64,000 bases of DNA, from positions 8,311,089 to 8,375,088 of the forward strand of contig OY754977.1 of assembly GCA_963576475.1 (NCBI GenBank). The letters run 5' to 3'. Source of the stretch: Molanna angustata (lineage: Eukaryota; Arthropoda; Insecta; Trichoptera; Molannidae). This document shows positions 1 to 11,639 of this stretch, piece by piece. Position 1 is the first letter of the stretch; each line of letters begins with the position of its first letter. A program made the position numbers and the translations under genes. Below the pieces are notes generated by a model. The model was not told the origin of the DNA. It saw only the letters and a list, made by a program, of their open reading frames with translations, and did no database searches.

Positions 1-487
1 CTCTAACCAGATTTTAATTTTTTTTACAGAAATAAATAATTAGGTACATTTCAAAATTAAAATACAAAACGAAACTATAAGTATGTATGAGACTATAAAT
101 ATGTAAGAATTATGTAGTTTACTCCTGTCCCATACACAAGTTTTTAACTTTATTGGGACAGTACTTATTTAAATTTAATAAAACTGTAATAATTGTGATG
201 TTTGTACCTACTTAACCATGTTTATTTTATAACTTACAAATAAATAAATATACCACTATTGCGGTTGGTTTGGTCCTGAAAAGGACCTTTTCATACCGTT
301 GCTGTAAAACTTAGACGCTGCCCATATGGGTGAAGAGGATACAAGTACCAAAGCCTAACGTAAAGTAAAGTAAAAGTTAGTAATAAATATTATAAGAAAA
401 AAAAATAATATTACTGTCCCAGAGTGGACACTTGTGTATGTATTATTATTTTTTTTCGTTAAAGTCGAGAAAATACCGACCCCACAC
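1..487. other. AT-rich sequence, no gene
   Basis: No coding sequence is recognised here. A stretch near 120-250 ending in repeated ataaataaata resembles the 3' tail of a non-LTR retrotransposon, but no coding portion remains. The open frame on the minus strand across 355-576 is low-complexity (Leu/Ser/His runs from a GAAGAA-rich repeat) and is not called as a gene. Confidence 0.5.
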
Positions 488-553
488 AATGGGAATAGAT
501 GGGAAGAGTGAAGAAGAAGTAATGGGAATAGATGGGAAGAGTGAAGAAGAAGT
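488..553 (+). repeat. Two exact copies of a 33-bp unit
   Basis: A 33-base purine-rich unit starting aatgggaatagatggg is present twice in perfect tandem (488-520 and 521-553). This is a small recent duplication. The unit ends in GAAGAAG, like the tails of RTE-type elements elsewhere in the window. Confidence 0.85.
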
Positions 554-630
554 AAAAGCCGAGAAAAAACAAACAATTACCATCTGTCGATAGATTTTAA
601 GAATTTTCCTTTTTTAAATTGTTGTGCTGA

Positions 631-812
631 TCATTTTTTAACGAATGAATTTGTCCTTGTAACTGAACATAATATAGGTACGTACATTCCTTTAATTTTA
701 CAAAATTTCTTATAGGTACTATGTAAGCGAACGAAATAAGACGAGGCAGGATTTGAACCCGCGTCTACGAGATTACTAGTTCTGCGCCCTATCCGCTCTA
801 TCACCGAAATGC
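631..812 (-). repeat. tRNA-derived SINE copy (SINE-A family)
   Basis: Read on the minus strand, a tRNA-like head carries a B-box-like gggttcaaatcctgcctcg and an A-box-like gatagagcggatag. It is followed by a short body and a tail containing the family signature for acaaggacatattca (here diverged) and an A-rich end. Related copies lie at 32.7, 37.5, 46.0, 54.6 and 57.8 kb. The head is too diverged to be a working tRNA gene. Confidence 0.65.
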
Positions 813-867
813 TTCACAATTTACTATTATCATTCGCTTGACGTCCATTTTTTCCGTGCATTTTGTA

Positions 868-1445
868 GGGCACAATGTGGGGTAAACAGCGGAGACTTTA
901 AAGGTGTGTATAACATTATAAATGGAAACACGACACATTCGTGTATCCATCCCCACACATCAGTCTCGTCGCACCTAAAAATGCAATATTCAACTGTGTG
1001 TGAGATGATAGGTATATATCACTCTATACAGGGTGTATCATGAGGAGTGGATCAACCGAAGCATGGAGGTAGAGGACCTCAATACCTATCGATTTAACCC
1101 CCATGTATGTTCAGCGATATTGGGTGGTTCAAAAGTTATGTACACTTTTGTAAAATTTGAATAAAAATCGGATTTCATAATAAACTACCACATATGTCCG
1201 CAGTGCTCAAAGCCAAAGCACTTTGTTTCGTAAAGCAGCAATTAACTAAACAGCGCCCATTAGGGCCATTAGTATATCAGCGCCTTTGGAATGATCCTTA
1301 ATCAATAAATAGGCGCTCTATAAAATCCCCTTTTACTATATCGCCTGTTGTATTTTTGATTACCTGTCTCTTTCAGGATACCCGAAAGCGATTATAATAG
1401 AAAAAAGTGAAAGTACTATTCTGAGTCGGTGCCTCACAACGGAAT
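868..1445 (+). repeat. SINE-C family copy split by an internal insertion
   Basis: The outer parts (about 868-1010 and 1348-1445) match a repeat also found at 8.46, 32.2 (minus), 37.65 and 54.25 kb. Its hallmarks are a cccacaatgtggggtaa-type start, a block resembling tctcgtctcacctaaaaa, and a block resembling ttgtattttcgattacc then cccgaaa. Positions about 1011-1347 are absent from the other copies and look like inserted sequence, including a hairpin-tail repeat. The family is unclassified; it has no clear tRNA boxes. Confidence 0.55.
1196..1330 (+). repeat. Hairpin-tail repeat (gtccgcagtgc...ggcgct family)
   Basis: This begins gtccgcagtgctcaaagc and carries a stem pair cagcgcc / ggcgct around a tgatcctgaatca-like loop. 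The same organisation occurs at 50.8, 53.85 and 62.75 kb, there followed by (att)n. A 3' stem-loop followed by a short simple repeat is typical of LINE or SINE 3' ends recognised by a reverse transcriptase. The assignment is inferred. Confidence 0.55.
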
Positions 1446-1593
1446 ACAAAATTTTCCTTGAAAATACACATTAAATATATTGTTCGGCCTACGTATCTCA
1501 TCTCATTATTGGCTCCTTTAATAAACCCAAATCGTCACATACTGGAAATAAAATTGGAACGAAATAAAGCGAGTGGGTTGTGGCCAGCGCTAT

Positions 1594-1963
1594 ACTCCTC
1601 ACCACCAAAGTATCCAAATTTTGTATGTAAAATATTCAGCATTTTCATGAAATGAGTTTGCTCGATTATTTTTGATTTCAATATTTTTTTTATGAAAACT
1701 TGATAATTCTAAAAAAATTGAGAAGCACTATTCAGATATCCTTCAAAATCTAATGGTGTCAGAGCGAGTATTAGATACACAAATTTGAAAATTTTTAAAA
1801 GGATCGAATGAGTACTTTAGTCTATAATCGATAAAGTTGTGATGGAACTTGCAGAATACAATCTCAGCATGATACGACACTAATTGATAATCTGGAATAA
1901 AAAATATCCTGAGACATTTCCAATTCATAACTCACCACTATATCCCCTTGGGGTAGTGAGGAG
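1594..1963 (-). mobile_element. MITE-L copy, about 370 bp, inverted-repeat ends CTCCTCACTACC
   Basis: Both ends carry the inverted motif actcctcacc/t with gtgaggag at the other side, and the interior matches copies at 41.83, 50.61 and 53.63 kb (plus strand) and a part copy at 47.77 kb. Shared internal blocks include the reverse complements of catgctgagattgt and gaaggatatctgaatagtgc. No ORF is present, so it must be moved by a transposase encoded elsewhere. This copy lacks the hairpin-tail insert found in the 50.6 and 53.6 kb copies. Confidence 0.7.
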
Positions 1964-2510
1964 GAACAGTAATGTCTTTATATTAAATTGTCAAAGACAA
2001 GATGAAGCGGGAAATGGAACGTCACCAATTTCGCAATAAAAAACTTTTTTGCAATAATTATAATTTATGAAATTGCCTACTAAAGTAGGTCGTCCCGCCC
2101 GCTCTGTTCTTACTATCAATTTCATGCCATTTAGGGATCCAGTCTGGCGGAACACAATATTGTATTTATGATTGGAAATTCGGAAAACAATAAAGAGACA
2201 ATCGTTGAGAGGATGAATTCCAAGAAAATATTGACAATAGATACGAGGCTAACTCACACGACACCCTCTGTGCTTCCAACAAGGGGAACAAAATGAAAAA
2301 ATAAAATTCTATATCGCAGATATGATGTTTTTATACTTTATGTCTTGCTGAACATGTCTGTTTATATTTTTGTTGAAATTGTTAGATTGGATTGGTTTGA
2401 ACCAAACTCGTAATATACTAGTGGACACAGGCAGACGTTGTACTGCCACAGACCGCCTTCTATGTAGACTGCATTTTATATAGACCTCATATTTCATATA
2501 GACCTCATGT

Positions 2511-2720
2511 CGGCCTTCGTGACACAGATGGTTTGGTATCTGACTGCAGATCCAAAGGTCCCATGTTCGATTCCCGGTGGAGACACAGTTTTTAATTTTG
2601 TTTTCAGTTTGGATCTGTGAGACGATTTATATCGTAAGTCTCCAGAATGTGACGAATTGTGTTTGGGTGCGTGTTAAATAAATATTTGACATAGTACCTG
2701 TTAGTTGCCCGAGAAGAAAT
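2511..2720 (+). repeat. tRNA-derived SINE copy (SINE-B family)
   Basis: The head includes a B-box-like tgttcgattcccggtgg and a weak A box. The body has ggatctgtgagacgatt and gtctccagaatgtg, and the tail has tgggtgcgtgttaaata and ttgcccgagaag. Copies on the opposite strand lie at 14.96, 35.39, 41.38 and 52.87 kb, with a tail-only remnant at 13.59 kb. The tRNA-like part is diverged. Confidence 0.65.
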
Positions 2721-2730
2721 ATTAAATATA

Positions 2731-2884
2731 AGCGTAAGCCCAGTAGGTGCCTTGAGTTCCCGGTTCTCCTATAATATTCCAACTTCGTCTCTATAGAGAT
2801 GTTTCGCTACTCCCACCACCACCCGCTCTGCCTATGGGGACTGTAATCGGCCCCTTCACAGAACGCTAAGTGAACGACAGAGAT
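2731..2884 (+). repeat. Two short repeat modules following SINE-B
   Basis: Positions 2731-2800 (cgtaagcccagtaggtgcc ... cgtctctatagagat) recur at 25.63 and 39.57 kb. Positions 2808-2884 (caccacccgctctgc ... cagaacgctaagtg) recur at 51.54 kb. No ORF or known motif was recognised, and they could be parts of a longer unrecognised element. Confidence 0.5.
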
Positions 2885-3679
2885 GTTAAAAGTTTGTCAT
2901 AAAAAAACGTATTATCGTATTATTGTCAAGGTGAAATGTATGAAAAATAATATTAATACATACATACATCACGCCATGCCCATAATGGGAGAAGACAGAG
3001 AGAAAAGAACGCCACATTTGTTTCTATTTGACACACATTCATTTTGAAGTGGTTTTTTTTGTATAAAAGATTTTTATTGTTATCATTTACAACGGACAGT
3101 TCTGTGTTGAAATACATACTAGGATCCAATAGAATTATTTATCGACACATTACAGAGGAAATATGAATACAAATCAAAAGAAAAAAGAAGCAATATCTGA
3201 ACAACAATATTCAATCCTTTTAGAATAAATATTTTATATATAAACATAGATAAAGTAGGAGTTTAAGGGAAGATACGAAGTGTCGTAAAGTTTCTCACAT
3301 TGTGTGCATTAACGTCATCCCAGACTAAAACGTGACCATAGATTCCACAGATGAAGACGTCTTCTGACAGCCCAGACAGCGCCGCCAACATGAGAATAAA
3401 ATTTTATACAATAATAATAATTTGACAGTTGACAGGACATTTTAACAAATAATGAAATAAACACATTTTCACAGGCGGTACGGATTTAGCCAAACGTCAA
3501 AAAGCTGTACAATATAAACGTTGGATTTATTTTACAATTTCGTATTTGAAATTATTGTGTCTAAAAGGTATTTATTTGAAAATCTATTTATTCCTTTGTT
3601 CACTTGTTGGACATATAAAGTCCACTGGCAGACTTTTTGTTTTTCGGCAAATATGTACGGTAACACAGTGTACATATTA
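2885..3679. other. AT-rich sequence, no feature seen
   Basis: No coding frame with recognisable similarity and no repeat shared within the window were found. Short open frames here have no motif and biased composition. Confidence 0.4.
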
Positions 3680-4200
3680 CTAGTTGCATGTATGACATGA
3701 GAATCAACAGTCGATGGCGATACCATGCATACAAACTATAATCCTTTAAATCCATATTATTGAATATTTTAAGATATTCTGTTTTCTATACAAAACTTGT
3801 ATATAAGGATAGGATTGTGTGGAGGTCAGTCCTTTTTTTCCTACCCCGAATACAAAATTTTTATATTCATAATTTTGAATTTTTGATCCAGTGGCTATCA
3901 AATTTTAAATGTTTATTTAATTTTTCTATACCTATATCAAAAAACTATAATAGCTAAAACGCTGATTTTTTTTAATATAGAAAAATATATTGTATCAAAA
4001 TTTTATATGTAAAAATTACAGTGTTTCTCAAACTTTTTTTAGTAATAAAAACGTTTTTATGACAAATTTGTGTTTAACTGCCTATATTTCCATTTTTTTA
4101 AAAATATCAAAAAAACGCCGAAACACCCTAACTAGATAATTTAATTTTCAAATATATTATAGTAGTATTTCTCAAGTTTTTTTTAAATTTTTTTGTGAAA
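3680..4200 (+). repeat. Interspersed repeat family D, composite copy
   Basis: The start gttgcatgtatgacatgag ... cagtcgatggcgata matches 13.91 and 39.10 kb (same strand) and the reverse strand of 38.25-38.58 kb. The later part (about 4018-4190) matches the reverse complement of 14.23-14.41 kb, including ccgaaacaccctaactagat. The two halves therefore have opposite relative orientation in different copies, suggesting a foldback or rearranged element. No protein is encoded. Confidence 0.55.
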
Positions 4201-5300
4201 GTCGACTGCTACATCTGGAGGAGTTTTGTCAAAGATGCCACAATGGCTTTTCAAGATGAACACCCTCAGGAATAAAGGCCACGATTGAGAAGAAGAAAAA
4301 TTGGTTCTCAGATGTCCGTTTCTCGCGGTACAAGTATAGAAGGCGCAAGATTAGAAATCGCATCAACACCGATAGATAAAGTTATAAAAAGTTTCCCGTG
4401 CAAACTTGACAAGAAGTGTCTCCAGGAGCTATCCGCCTGTCACTCTGCGATATGGATACTGCACCAGAAAGTGTTCAGAAACACTTTGGAAACTCTTGAA
4501 GTCGCAGCACCTACCTGGTGACGACTGGCGAGAAATCAAAACTGATCGGACGACATGCCAATTTTAACAATACGTTTTGAAGTAAAAACAACAAAGCAAT
4601 TTATTGATATGTCAAATGAAGGTATACAAAAATGAAATACGATGAATACATTATATAGAATTAGTACATCATTTATCCTTAAACAAAAAAAAATCTATTC
4701 AATAAATTAAATTTAAATTTTTATTAAACGAGCATTAAAATATACCTAGTATAAAGGCTTGGAGCTTTTATACTCTAATTAATAATTTCTAGCCCCTAAA
4801 GATGCTAGCTTTGTCGAGTGAAACCTTATATGCTTTCTGTATGCTTACGTGTATATGTTGTGAAATAAAAGTATGTTTTTTAAAAACATGGATTCCAAAA
4901 AATTACACTAATCGAATTATTTCAAGAAAACGGTATAAAATGTATTGCACAATGAGCACAATATCGCCAAGTATAACTTCTAATGAAAATTTAGGTAGGT
5001 GTAGGAAAAAAAGACTGACCTCCACACTATCCTATTTCGACATAAGTAACATTAGAATAACAAAAAAATTCCAGTATTCCACATCACCACTGAAGAATAA
5101 TCTCGAGTGCCTAAAATTCGACAATATGGTCTCAACAATACAACTCTCATTACATTTAATCTATTAAAATATTGCAACATGGCGATATACATAAGTCCGT
5201 ATATATAAGTCCGGACCCAATAAGTAAGTGAGTAAATATTGCAACGTAGATTCCTTAAATATGCTTCTTCTTATTATTATTTTAGATCTGTTTTTTCGAG
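4201..5300. other. No confident gene; possible family D remnant on the minus strand
   Basis: The block at about 4990-5060 (aggaaaaaaagactgacctcc...) resembles the reverse complement of family D. Open frames of 78 and 121 codons here show no recognisable domain, so no gene is called. Confidence 0.3.
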
Positions 5301-5304
5301 AAAG

Positions 5305-5628
5305 CTATTCCTGTGAATCTGAGGTCCAGCTATCCCTCCACCTCTTCGGTGGTCTTCTGGGGAAGCGATGCCCTAATGGGATTTCGTTTGCCGCTATGGA
5401 TGGAATTCGAAAAGCGTCCATCCTGTTGACATGGTCCCTCCAAAATCTTCCCCTAGCTCTACTCCATCGTATGATGTCCTCGGTATCACAGGTCCGCCTA
5501 ATGTCGTCATTGCTAATTCTATCCCTAAGCGTCTTCCCTATGATAACCCTTAAAACCTTCATTTCCGATGTTCGTGGAAGGTTTTTGGTTCTGGTCGTGT
5601 CGGCTCTTATCTCCACCGCATATGTCAT
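5305..5628 (-). pseudogene. RTE-like reverse transcriptase C-terminal fragment
   Basis: A 107-codon open segment on the minus strand has the pattern typical of the C-terminal, post-RT part of RTE-clade LINE proteins: LRVIIGKTLRDRISNDDIRR near residues 25-44, then a tryptophan-rich stretch (IIRWSRARGRFWRDHVNRM), then RRPPKRWRDSW near the end. It contains none of the catalytic RT motifs, so it is a 5'-truncated remnant. The initiator Met is incidental. The family assignment comes from recognised motif order and not from a database search. Confidence 0.7.
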
Positions 5629-6355
5629 GATTGGTCTAACACAAATATGCGTATTTTATAATATGTTTATTCCCAGAGAATTAATAGGTTACAATATCCT
5701 CCTCCATTTGACAATTTTAAAAAAAACTATCTGATCGCAGAAAAATATTTTACTCGGTTACTTTACGAAAAATAGTACACTCGAGTTTGGACAGCCCTGC
5801 ACTAACATAACTGATTAATACCGCGACAATCCAATGGACAGACAGCAACTTTTTATTACACAGCATATCACTCGCTTGTCAGTCGTCTCCGTAATATTGG
5901 GAATGAATACTATCATTCAGGTGACATTATTATGATGTACATACATAAATATAAACGGACGGAAAGCACATATTTTATGAGAGAAACAAATTATGACATT
6001 TTCAGTAAGTACGGATTTGTATATTTTCAATTGTATAATATTATTTTGTTTTTCCCATTTTGTTTGTTTTTAATTTTATGACATTAAACTGTTTTTACTG
6101 TAAATTTTTGCTGTCAAAGTATTAGTTTTATCGAATGTTAAAACAAATACTTTGAAATTGAAATATCTTTTTAATGTCAGCTTCTTTGTATTGTCATGTT
6201 TTTTTTCAATGTGTTTTTTTGTGTATATATGTGAAAGGAAATTTATGCCGTTTATGAATAAAAAAAATAATAAATGAAATACGTCGCAAATTGCGACTTA
6301 AAAATGTCGCAAAAAATGTGTAGCTAAATACGATATGAACTACGTTGCCAGTCTT

Positions 6356-6575
6356 AAATGGCAATAGGCAGGTCACGTGTCAAGACAGGAAGTTGACAGA
6401 TGGACCCAACGAATTCATTCTTAATTAGAGACCTTGGGAAGACAAAAGAGGCGTAGGTCAACCCCGAAAAAGATGGGCCAGCGATATGATTAAAATCGCG
6501 GGAAAGACGTGGTACAGAAACGCCCAAGATAAAGAAGGATGGAAAAAGTCTAAAGAGTCCTACATCCAGCTGTGA
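6356..6575 (+). pseudogene. RTE-like RT C-terminal fragment with stops and a frameshift
   Basis: The plus strand reads KWQ-stop-AGHVSRQEVDRW, then after a shift GQPRKRWASDMIKIAG and ends KESYIQL followed by TGA at 6573. This is the WxWAGH ... GRPxxRW ... DxxxxAG order of an RTE C-terminus. Two in-frame stops and a frameshift show it is dead. An A/G-rich tail (aagaaaagaaa) follows the stop. Confidence 0.75.
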
Positions 6576-6651
6576 AGATATAGCTGAAAAGAAAAGAAAC
6601 ATTTTTACTGCGTATTTTATGATTCTAATTGAAATATCTTTCATGCATATA

Positions 6652-6893
6652 GACCCGAATGCACAGTACTAGGTAACTAAATACTAACTCGTAACATCAC
6701 TGGAGTATTTAGTATTCTTAAGTTAGAAATTGCGTTGCAGAGACATCACTAACTAAATACTAAAGACTACGCCAAACTAAAGATCGATGCTGTAGAATTT
6801 CATGATTTATACTGTCGAGTTTATACCAGTTTATACTGAAGTTTAAAATGTTTTTTTTTGTCATAACTACTTTTTGACAGTTCGCAAATGTTA
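6652..6893 (+). mobile_element. MITE-C copy A, internally deleted
   Basis: It starts ccgaatgcacagtac, matches the first 150 bp of the complete copy at 7052-7708, then jumps at about 6865 to a block (tttttgacagttcgcaaatg) that lies some 235 bp further on in the complete copy. The right inverted terminus is missing. Confidence 0.7.
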
Positions 6894-6924
6894 CTGGTAT
6901 TCCTTATCCACTATGCAATACAAA

Positions 6925-7020
6925 ATATTCCTGGTATTCCTTATACGCGGGTCTTGGCTTAATACTTTGTCGATATGTTAAGAGAATAAATTCTCTTGAA
7001 CAAATCGACAGTTGGACAAT
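6925..7020 (+). repeat. Family F repeat, 3' part
   Basis: The block gtcttggcttaatacttt, gtcgatatgttaagaga and gaacaaatcgacagttgga recurs at 14.80-14.95, 24.10-24.29 and 40.44-40.60 kb. Its position next to MITE-C here and at 24.1 kb may reflect a preferred target or an old shared segment. Confidence 0.55.
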
Positions 7021-7051
7021 TAGCTAGACTATTGAATACCCTATAAATGAT

Positions 7052-7708
7052 CCGAATGCACAGTCCTAGGTAACTAAATACTAATTCCTAACCTCACTGT
7101 AGTATTAAGTATTCTTACGTTAGCAATTGTGTTGCAGAGACATCACTAACTAAATACTAAATACTACGCCAAACTTAAGGTCTATGGCGTAGCGTTTCAC
7201 ATTATTGCGTATGAAGAAAGGAGATATATAGTTTTTTATTGGATAATACTGACGTTTAAAATGTTTTTTTTTGTCATAACAACACAAACACACGTAACCA
7301 AGCTGACAGCTCGATGTCACGATTTTTCTGAATTTCCAGTGAATTTTCGGCATCTCGTATAGATCGCTGAACACTCTGTGTGGTTTGATTTACATAATTA
7401 CTAAATACATATTTAACGAAGTCGCTAAAATTATCATCCATCGAAAACATCTCGTATTTTAGTATTAAATCACTCGTAAGTTTTGTCGCGATCAACCTTA
7501 CTTTTTTGACAGTTCGTAAATGTTATTTTAGGTCACCGCGCATGCGCTTAGTATTTAGATATGTCTCTGCAATGCAATACTCCTACAAAAACTTCGTAGC
7601 ATCCTCCAGTTAGGAAGCCACGTGATCTCCTAACTTAAGTCAGCGACTGTGTAATGAATACATGGTTAGTATTTAGAATTTAGTATTTAGGTCGGACTCT
7701 GCATTCGG
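7052..7708 (+). mobile_element. MITE-C copy B, complete, 657 bp
   Basis: The left terminus ccgaatgcacagtcctagg and the reverse complement of the right terminus, ccgaatgcagagtccgacc, form imperfect inverted repeats. Both ends carry repeated ctaaatactaa blocks in opposite orientation. No ORF longer than 75 codons is present. I see no clear target-site duplication. Other copies are at 6652, 21414 (minus, split) and 23733. The transposase family is unknown. Confidence 0.75.
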
Positions 7709-8458
7709 TACATAGCCACAAGCAAACAATTGAAACATGACTTTCATATCGTAGATAAAATTATACAAGTCAATAAACAAACGTCTTATTAAGAGTAGAA
7801 TAACCCAAATAATATCTACTTTTCTTCTGGGAAACACGATAATGAACTTATTATAATCGTTTACATCACAGGAAGAGCACTTTGTTTCTGTTTGTAGAGT
7901 CCGTTGGGACCTTGATGGACATTTCGTGTTTGAAAATCACAAAGGCAAATATGTATTTTCAATTGGTTGTTAAGCAAAACAAGCCAGTTATTATGGCCAA
8001 AACAAAGATTATTTCAAATACTCCGGGGAAATATACGCCGCCGTGTATATCGACTTAGTGAGACCGAAATTGAAACCTATTTTCGATGAGGGTCGACGCT
8101 GGGCTTCCAGGAATATTGATAGAATAAGGGTGGTTTGTTAAACGGACGATGAAATAGGTAAATGGAGTAAATAAAAATTCGATCCTGTATTATTATTTTG
8201 TTCTCGTGGAATATTTAATAAAAATAACAAGGCAATAGAGACAACCTTATCGTATATTTTCATTTCATTTCACCGTTCATTCTACTGAAGTTTTAAACTC
8301 CTCTTCAAGTACAATCAGCTAAACAATGATGTCAATATACATCGTATCAATTGTACATAATTGATTTAAAACATTTTTTTTCTTACGACGGCCTGTCTCT
8401 ATGCTGAAGTATTTGCCTTCCAAGGCACTCACAGAGAAAAGAAAAGGAATAAATTTCA
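7709..8458. other. No gene or repeat recognised
   Basis: AT-rich sequence with no shared repeat seen and only short open frames without motifs. Confidence 0.4.
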
Positions 8459-8695
8459 TACCATCACGGCATATCCCACGATGTGGGGTAACCAGCGTGC
8501 TGGTGTGCATGACCTTACAAAAGAAGCACGACACATAGCAGTATACTCATACACATTCAGATTGGGTTGTGAACCTCATTGCTGAACTATGTGAAAAGTT
8601 ACTGCTGCTGTTGTATTTTCGATTACCTACCCGACTTTCACGGGACACCCGAAAATAATGAAAATGTAAAAGATTTGAAGCACTATTCTAGCTCA
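8459..8695 (+). repeat. SINE-C family copy
   Basis: It starts ccatcacggcatatcccac and atgtggggtaaccagcg, contains attgggttgtgaacctcatt and ctgaactatgtga, and ends with cgggacacccgaaaata. The same order is seen at 37.65 kb and on the reverse strand at 32.2 kb. It is unclassified, probably a short retroposon of about 240 bp. Confidence 0.6.
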
Positions 8696-9960
8696 AACAC
8701 AGAATTATTTAAATAAATCTCTATTTTGATTTTTTAACCGGAATTCTGTTTTTAATATCATTATTTATAATTTTTTCTCGGTGCTCTACTAAATTTTCAG
8801 ATTCTTCTTCAATAGAACAATTAGCTAGACTATCGAATAACCTGTGATGATAGTTTGCAGTTTCTATCGGAAAAAAATATGAAAAAAGTTATAAAAAAAC
8901 ATATTTGTTCACTCAATTCCCTACTTCATTTAATCATTGTTTTGGTCAGTATGTTTTTAATTATATTTTAGGTTTCATCTTAAGTATCACCTGTATATTA
9001 TTGGACGTATTTTATTCATATAGTAATATACCAATAAACCAAAAATAATTCGATTTCGATTAGAAAGCAAAATTCATTTGCTTAGTTAAAAATGAAGTAT
9101 GAACAGTTAAAACTGCAAAAATGATGTCTGAAAGATGATGACATATTAGGTATATAGCAAGTGATAAATGATAAACTACCATGGCCAATGGTTTATAAAA
9201 ATGGTTACTGGTCTAAAATGTGTTGCAATTCTAAGATTCACTGGTCACAATTTATTATTGGTATAATACATTAGTTGGCCCATTTCAAATGTGATTGGTT
9301 GATACATTTTACTTTACGAACCTTGAAAGTGATTATTTAAAGTCAATGCCTTAACAAGTAAACCGTGAAGGCAACTAAACAAGATATCGTTCTAATAAGG
9401 CAATAACTTACAGAATGTAGACTAATGTAGACTTGGTGATGCTGGTTAACTTATAAATGCTTCGGTTAATACAGGCCAGCCCTAGTGTTCGGGCATTTAA
9501 GATCAAGCCTATCCATATTTCATCTTTGGATTATTATCACCACGCTGAGACCAGACGCCGCCCAGAGAAGATAATATTCAAGTACATACATACCATCCGG
9601 AACCAATATTAAAATAATGAGAAAAACATTGAAAAAAAACGTTTATACATTTTTGGAGTCAGCTGCAATTTTTCACAAGTGTCAGAAACATTACAAATTC
9701 ATCTTATATATTTTTCAAGACACATTACGTTCTCACTAAGTGTAGTGTACCTTTCTCAAGAAACTAACAAAGCTCTGGTCGAGAAAAGCGGAAGGCACCA
9801 TCCAGTGCACCGCCAAGAGCCCGATGTATTAAAATGTATCTGTTTTTGTAGATTGTGCTAATAATATATTCTTAAAATATTATTTCGCTTATAATATTTT
9901 ATTACAAATTATGAGGTCCTCAGTAAAATTGAAGATTTCAGGCACATTTTAAACACCATA
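8696..9960. other. No gene recognised
   Basis: AT-rich sequence. A short block near 8817-8850 (agaacaattagctagacta) also occurs at 7010-7035. Nothing coding is supported. Confidence 0.4.
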
Positions 9961-9966
9961 TCAAAA

Positions 9967-10095
9967 AGGTGTGCAAATTGGATAGGCCATGTGTTGCGAC
10001 ATGATGATCATGAAGTGTACCTCCTGCACAAAGTTCGAGGATCGAGCAGAGTGAAGAGAAACAACGCTTTGCTGCCAACAAATCCCCAAGATTAA
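9967..10095 (+). pseudogene. RTE-like RT C-terminal scrap
   Basis: The plus-strand frame reads RCANWIGHVLRHDDHEVYLL and runs to a TAA after PQD. The NWIGHVLRH pattern is the conserved W-x-GH segment after the RT domain in RTE-type LINEs. A (GAAGAA)n-like tail (acgacgaagaagaagaa) follows at once, as in other RTE 3' ends here. Confidence 0.65.
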
Positions 10096-10122
10096 AAACG
10101 ACGAAGAAGAAGAATAACATCG

Positions 10123-10378
10123 AAGATTCACACTCGTGGACTGTCGTTGAGTTCAGATCTGTTTAAAAGTAAAGCATCACAGATGTGACTAAGATATCTG
10201 TAAAAAATGGGAATAAACCAAAAGTAGGGCACCATTACTAATACAGAACTTCGTTAAGGCTTTAAAATTTTTCTTCGAAATCACAGTATCCGCATGACCA
10301 ATGGGACTTTGAAGAGGTCCGCGGACATCAACGAGGAGCTCCGATCTATAAGATGACACCATTGGGTGGCAACAATCC
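10123..10378 (+). repeat. Repeat E copy (about 255 bp)
   Basis: It shares with 51709-51965 the start gattcacactcg, the internal block aaggctttaaaat, and the right half gaccaatggga ... acgaggagctccga ... caccattgggtggcaaca. Two diverged copies in one window imply an interspersed family. No ORF or tRNA boxes were recognised. Confidence 0.65.
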
Positions 10379-11639
10379 TCGATCAAGCAAAGCAAGCAAG
10401 CAAAAAGATACAAATTTGCGAAATGCGCACCCACGTGACGGGTTCAAGTTGTTTTACGATAGCAATAAAGTGTATTTGTCTATAATATATCCACATCTCG
10501 TAAGCCTCCGTTATATGCGCTATCTTTCATTTATGTATATGCACCATGTCTCACAGCCATGCTATACCATTACACACATCATTCAAATACCGTATGATTT
10601 TTACTATGTATTGTATTTACAGGTAAAACATATAATATAGCGAATGTATATAGGTAAGTGTATTTTATTTGCGTTTTGCAACAAACTTTATTCCCATAGA
10701 AAATCGCGTACAAAACTGTTTGCGGTGAAAGCAAACATAGATAATAAAGATCGGAATAATGAGAGTCAGACATAATTGAAATCAACAATTGACCAAAATT
10801 AGGACGAAGCGGATTCACCGCAATAACTGATGACATTCTGCCAAAATTATCCGCATACCGTAAATAACAACTCTAAATAGTTTAATAAATAGTTAACTTG
10901 CCATTATGTTGGTTCAAATTTTAAAATAAACATTTTGCGACCATAATTGACAAAATCGATACACATATTTTAAGAGCAACAGTAAAATTTTAAATAATTT
11001 GACTTTTAATCATGTTTCTGCGTCTAAATATGAAAATCTTAAAAAAAATCCCCTATGTATTATGTTATGAAAGAATGTATATTTTTAAAATATAACTCAA
11101 TTTTTCAGACCCTGAGAGCATTATTGATACTCATAGAATAACTAAACAGTGTACTGAGATCTATAATTAAATGCATTTTTCAGGTATGAACTCGATTGAT
11201 GATATATTTTGAGAAATACATAAGACACAACATATTTTATATTACATCATACGCCATACATAAATGTATTTAAATGTTGCATGTTTGAGTATTTAGATTT
11301 TTATAAAAAATACATATTATAGGTACATGAATTACATAATATGCATAAGTGATAAATATATAAATGGGAACATTTTGTTCTGCTGCATTCGGAACATTGA
11401 CTGCGACGTTTTATGATGACCAGTGCTATATTGCCATTGTACCTATATATGTTGAATATCTGAGTGCGCTCGTTCTGTGCAGTGATGGCAATATTATTAT
11501 TTTTCACTCGGTAAATGTTCTTTTATTTTTATGTAGATTCTATTTTTGTAATCAATATCTCTTACTGCAAATACTTAGCATGTTTTAAGCGATGATGGTC
11601 TTTACATAAATTAATATTTAATACTAACTATGTGACAGA
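10379..11639. other. No gene recognised
   Basis: AT-rich sequence with several short open frames lacking motifs. A purine run (agcaagcaagcaaaaag) lies near 10386. No repeat is shared with the rest of the window by eye. Confidence 0.4.

Noticed and set aside
5228..5734. 168-codon plus-strand frame
   Set aside because: Antisense shadow of the RTE fragment at 5305-5628.
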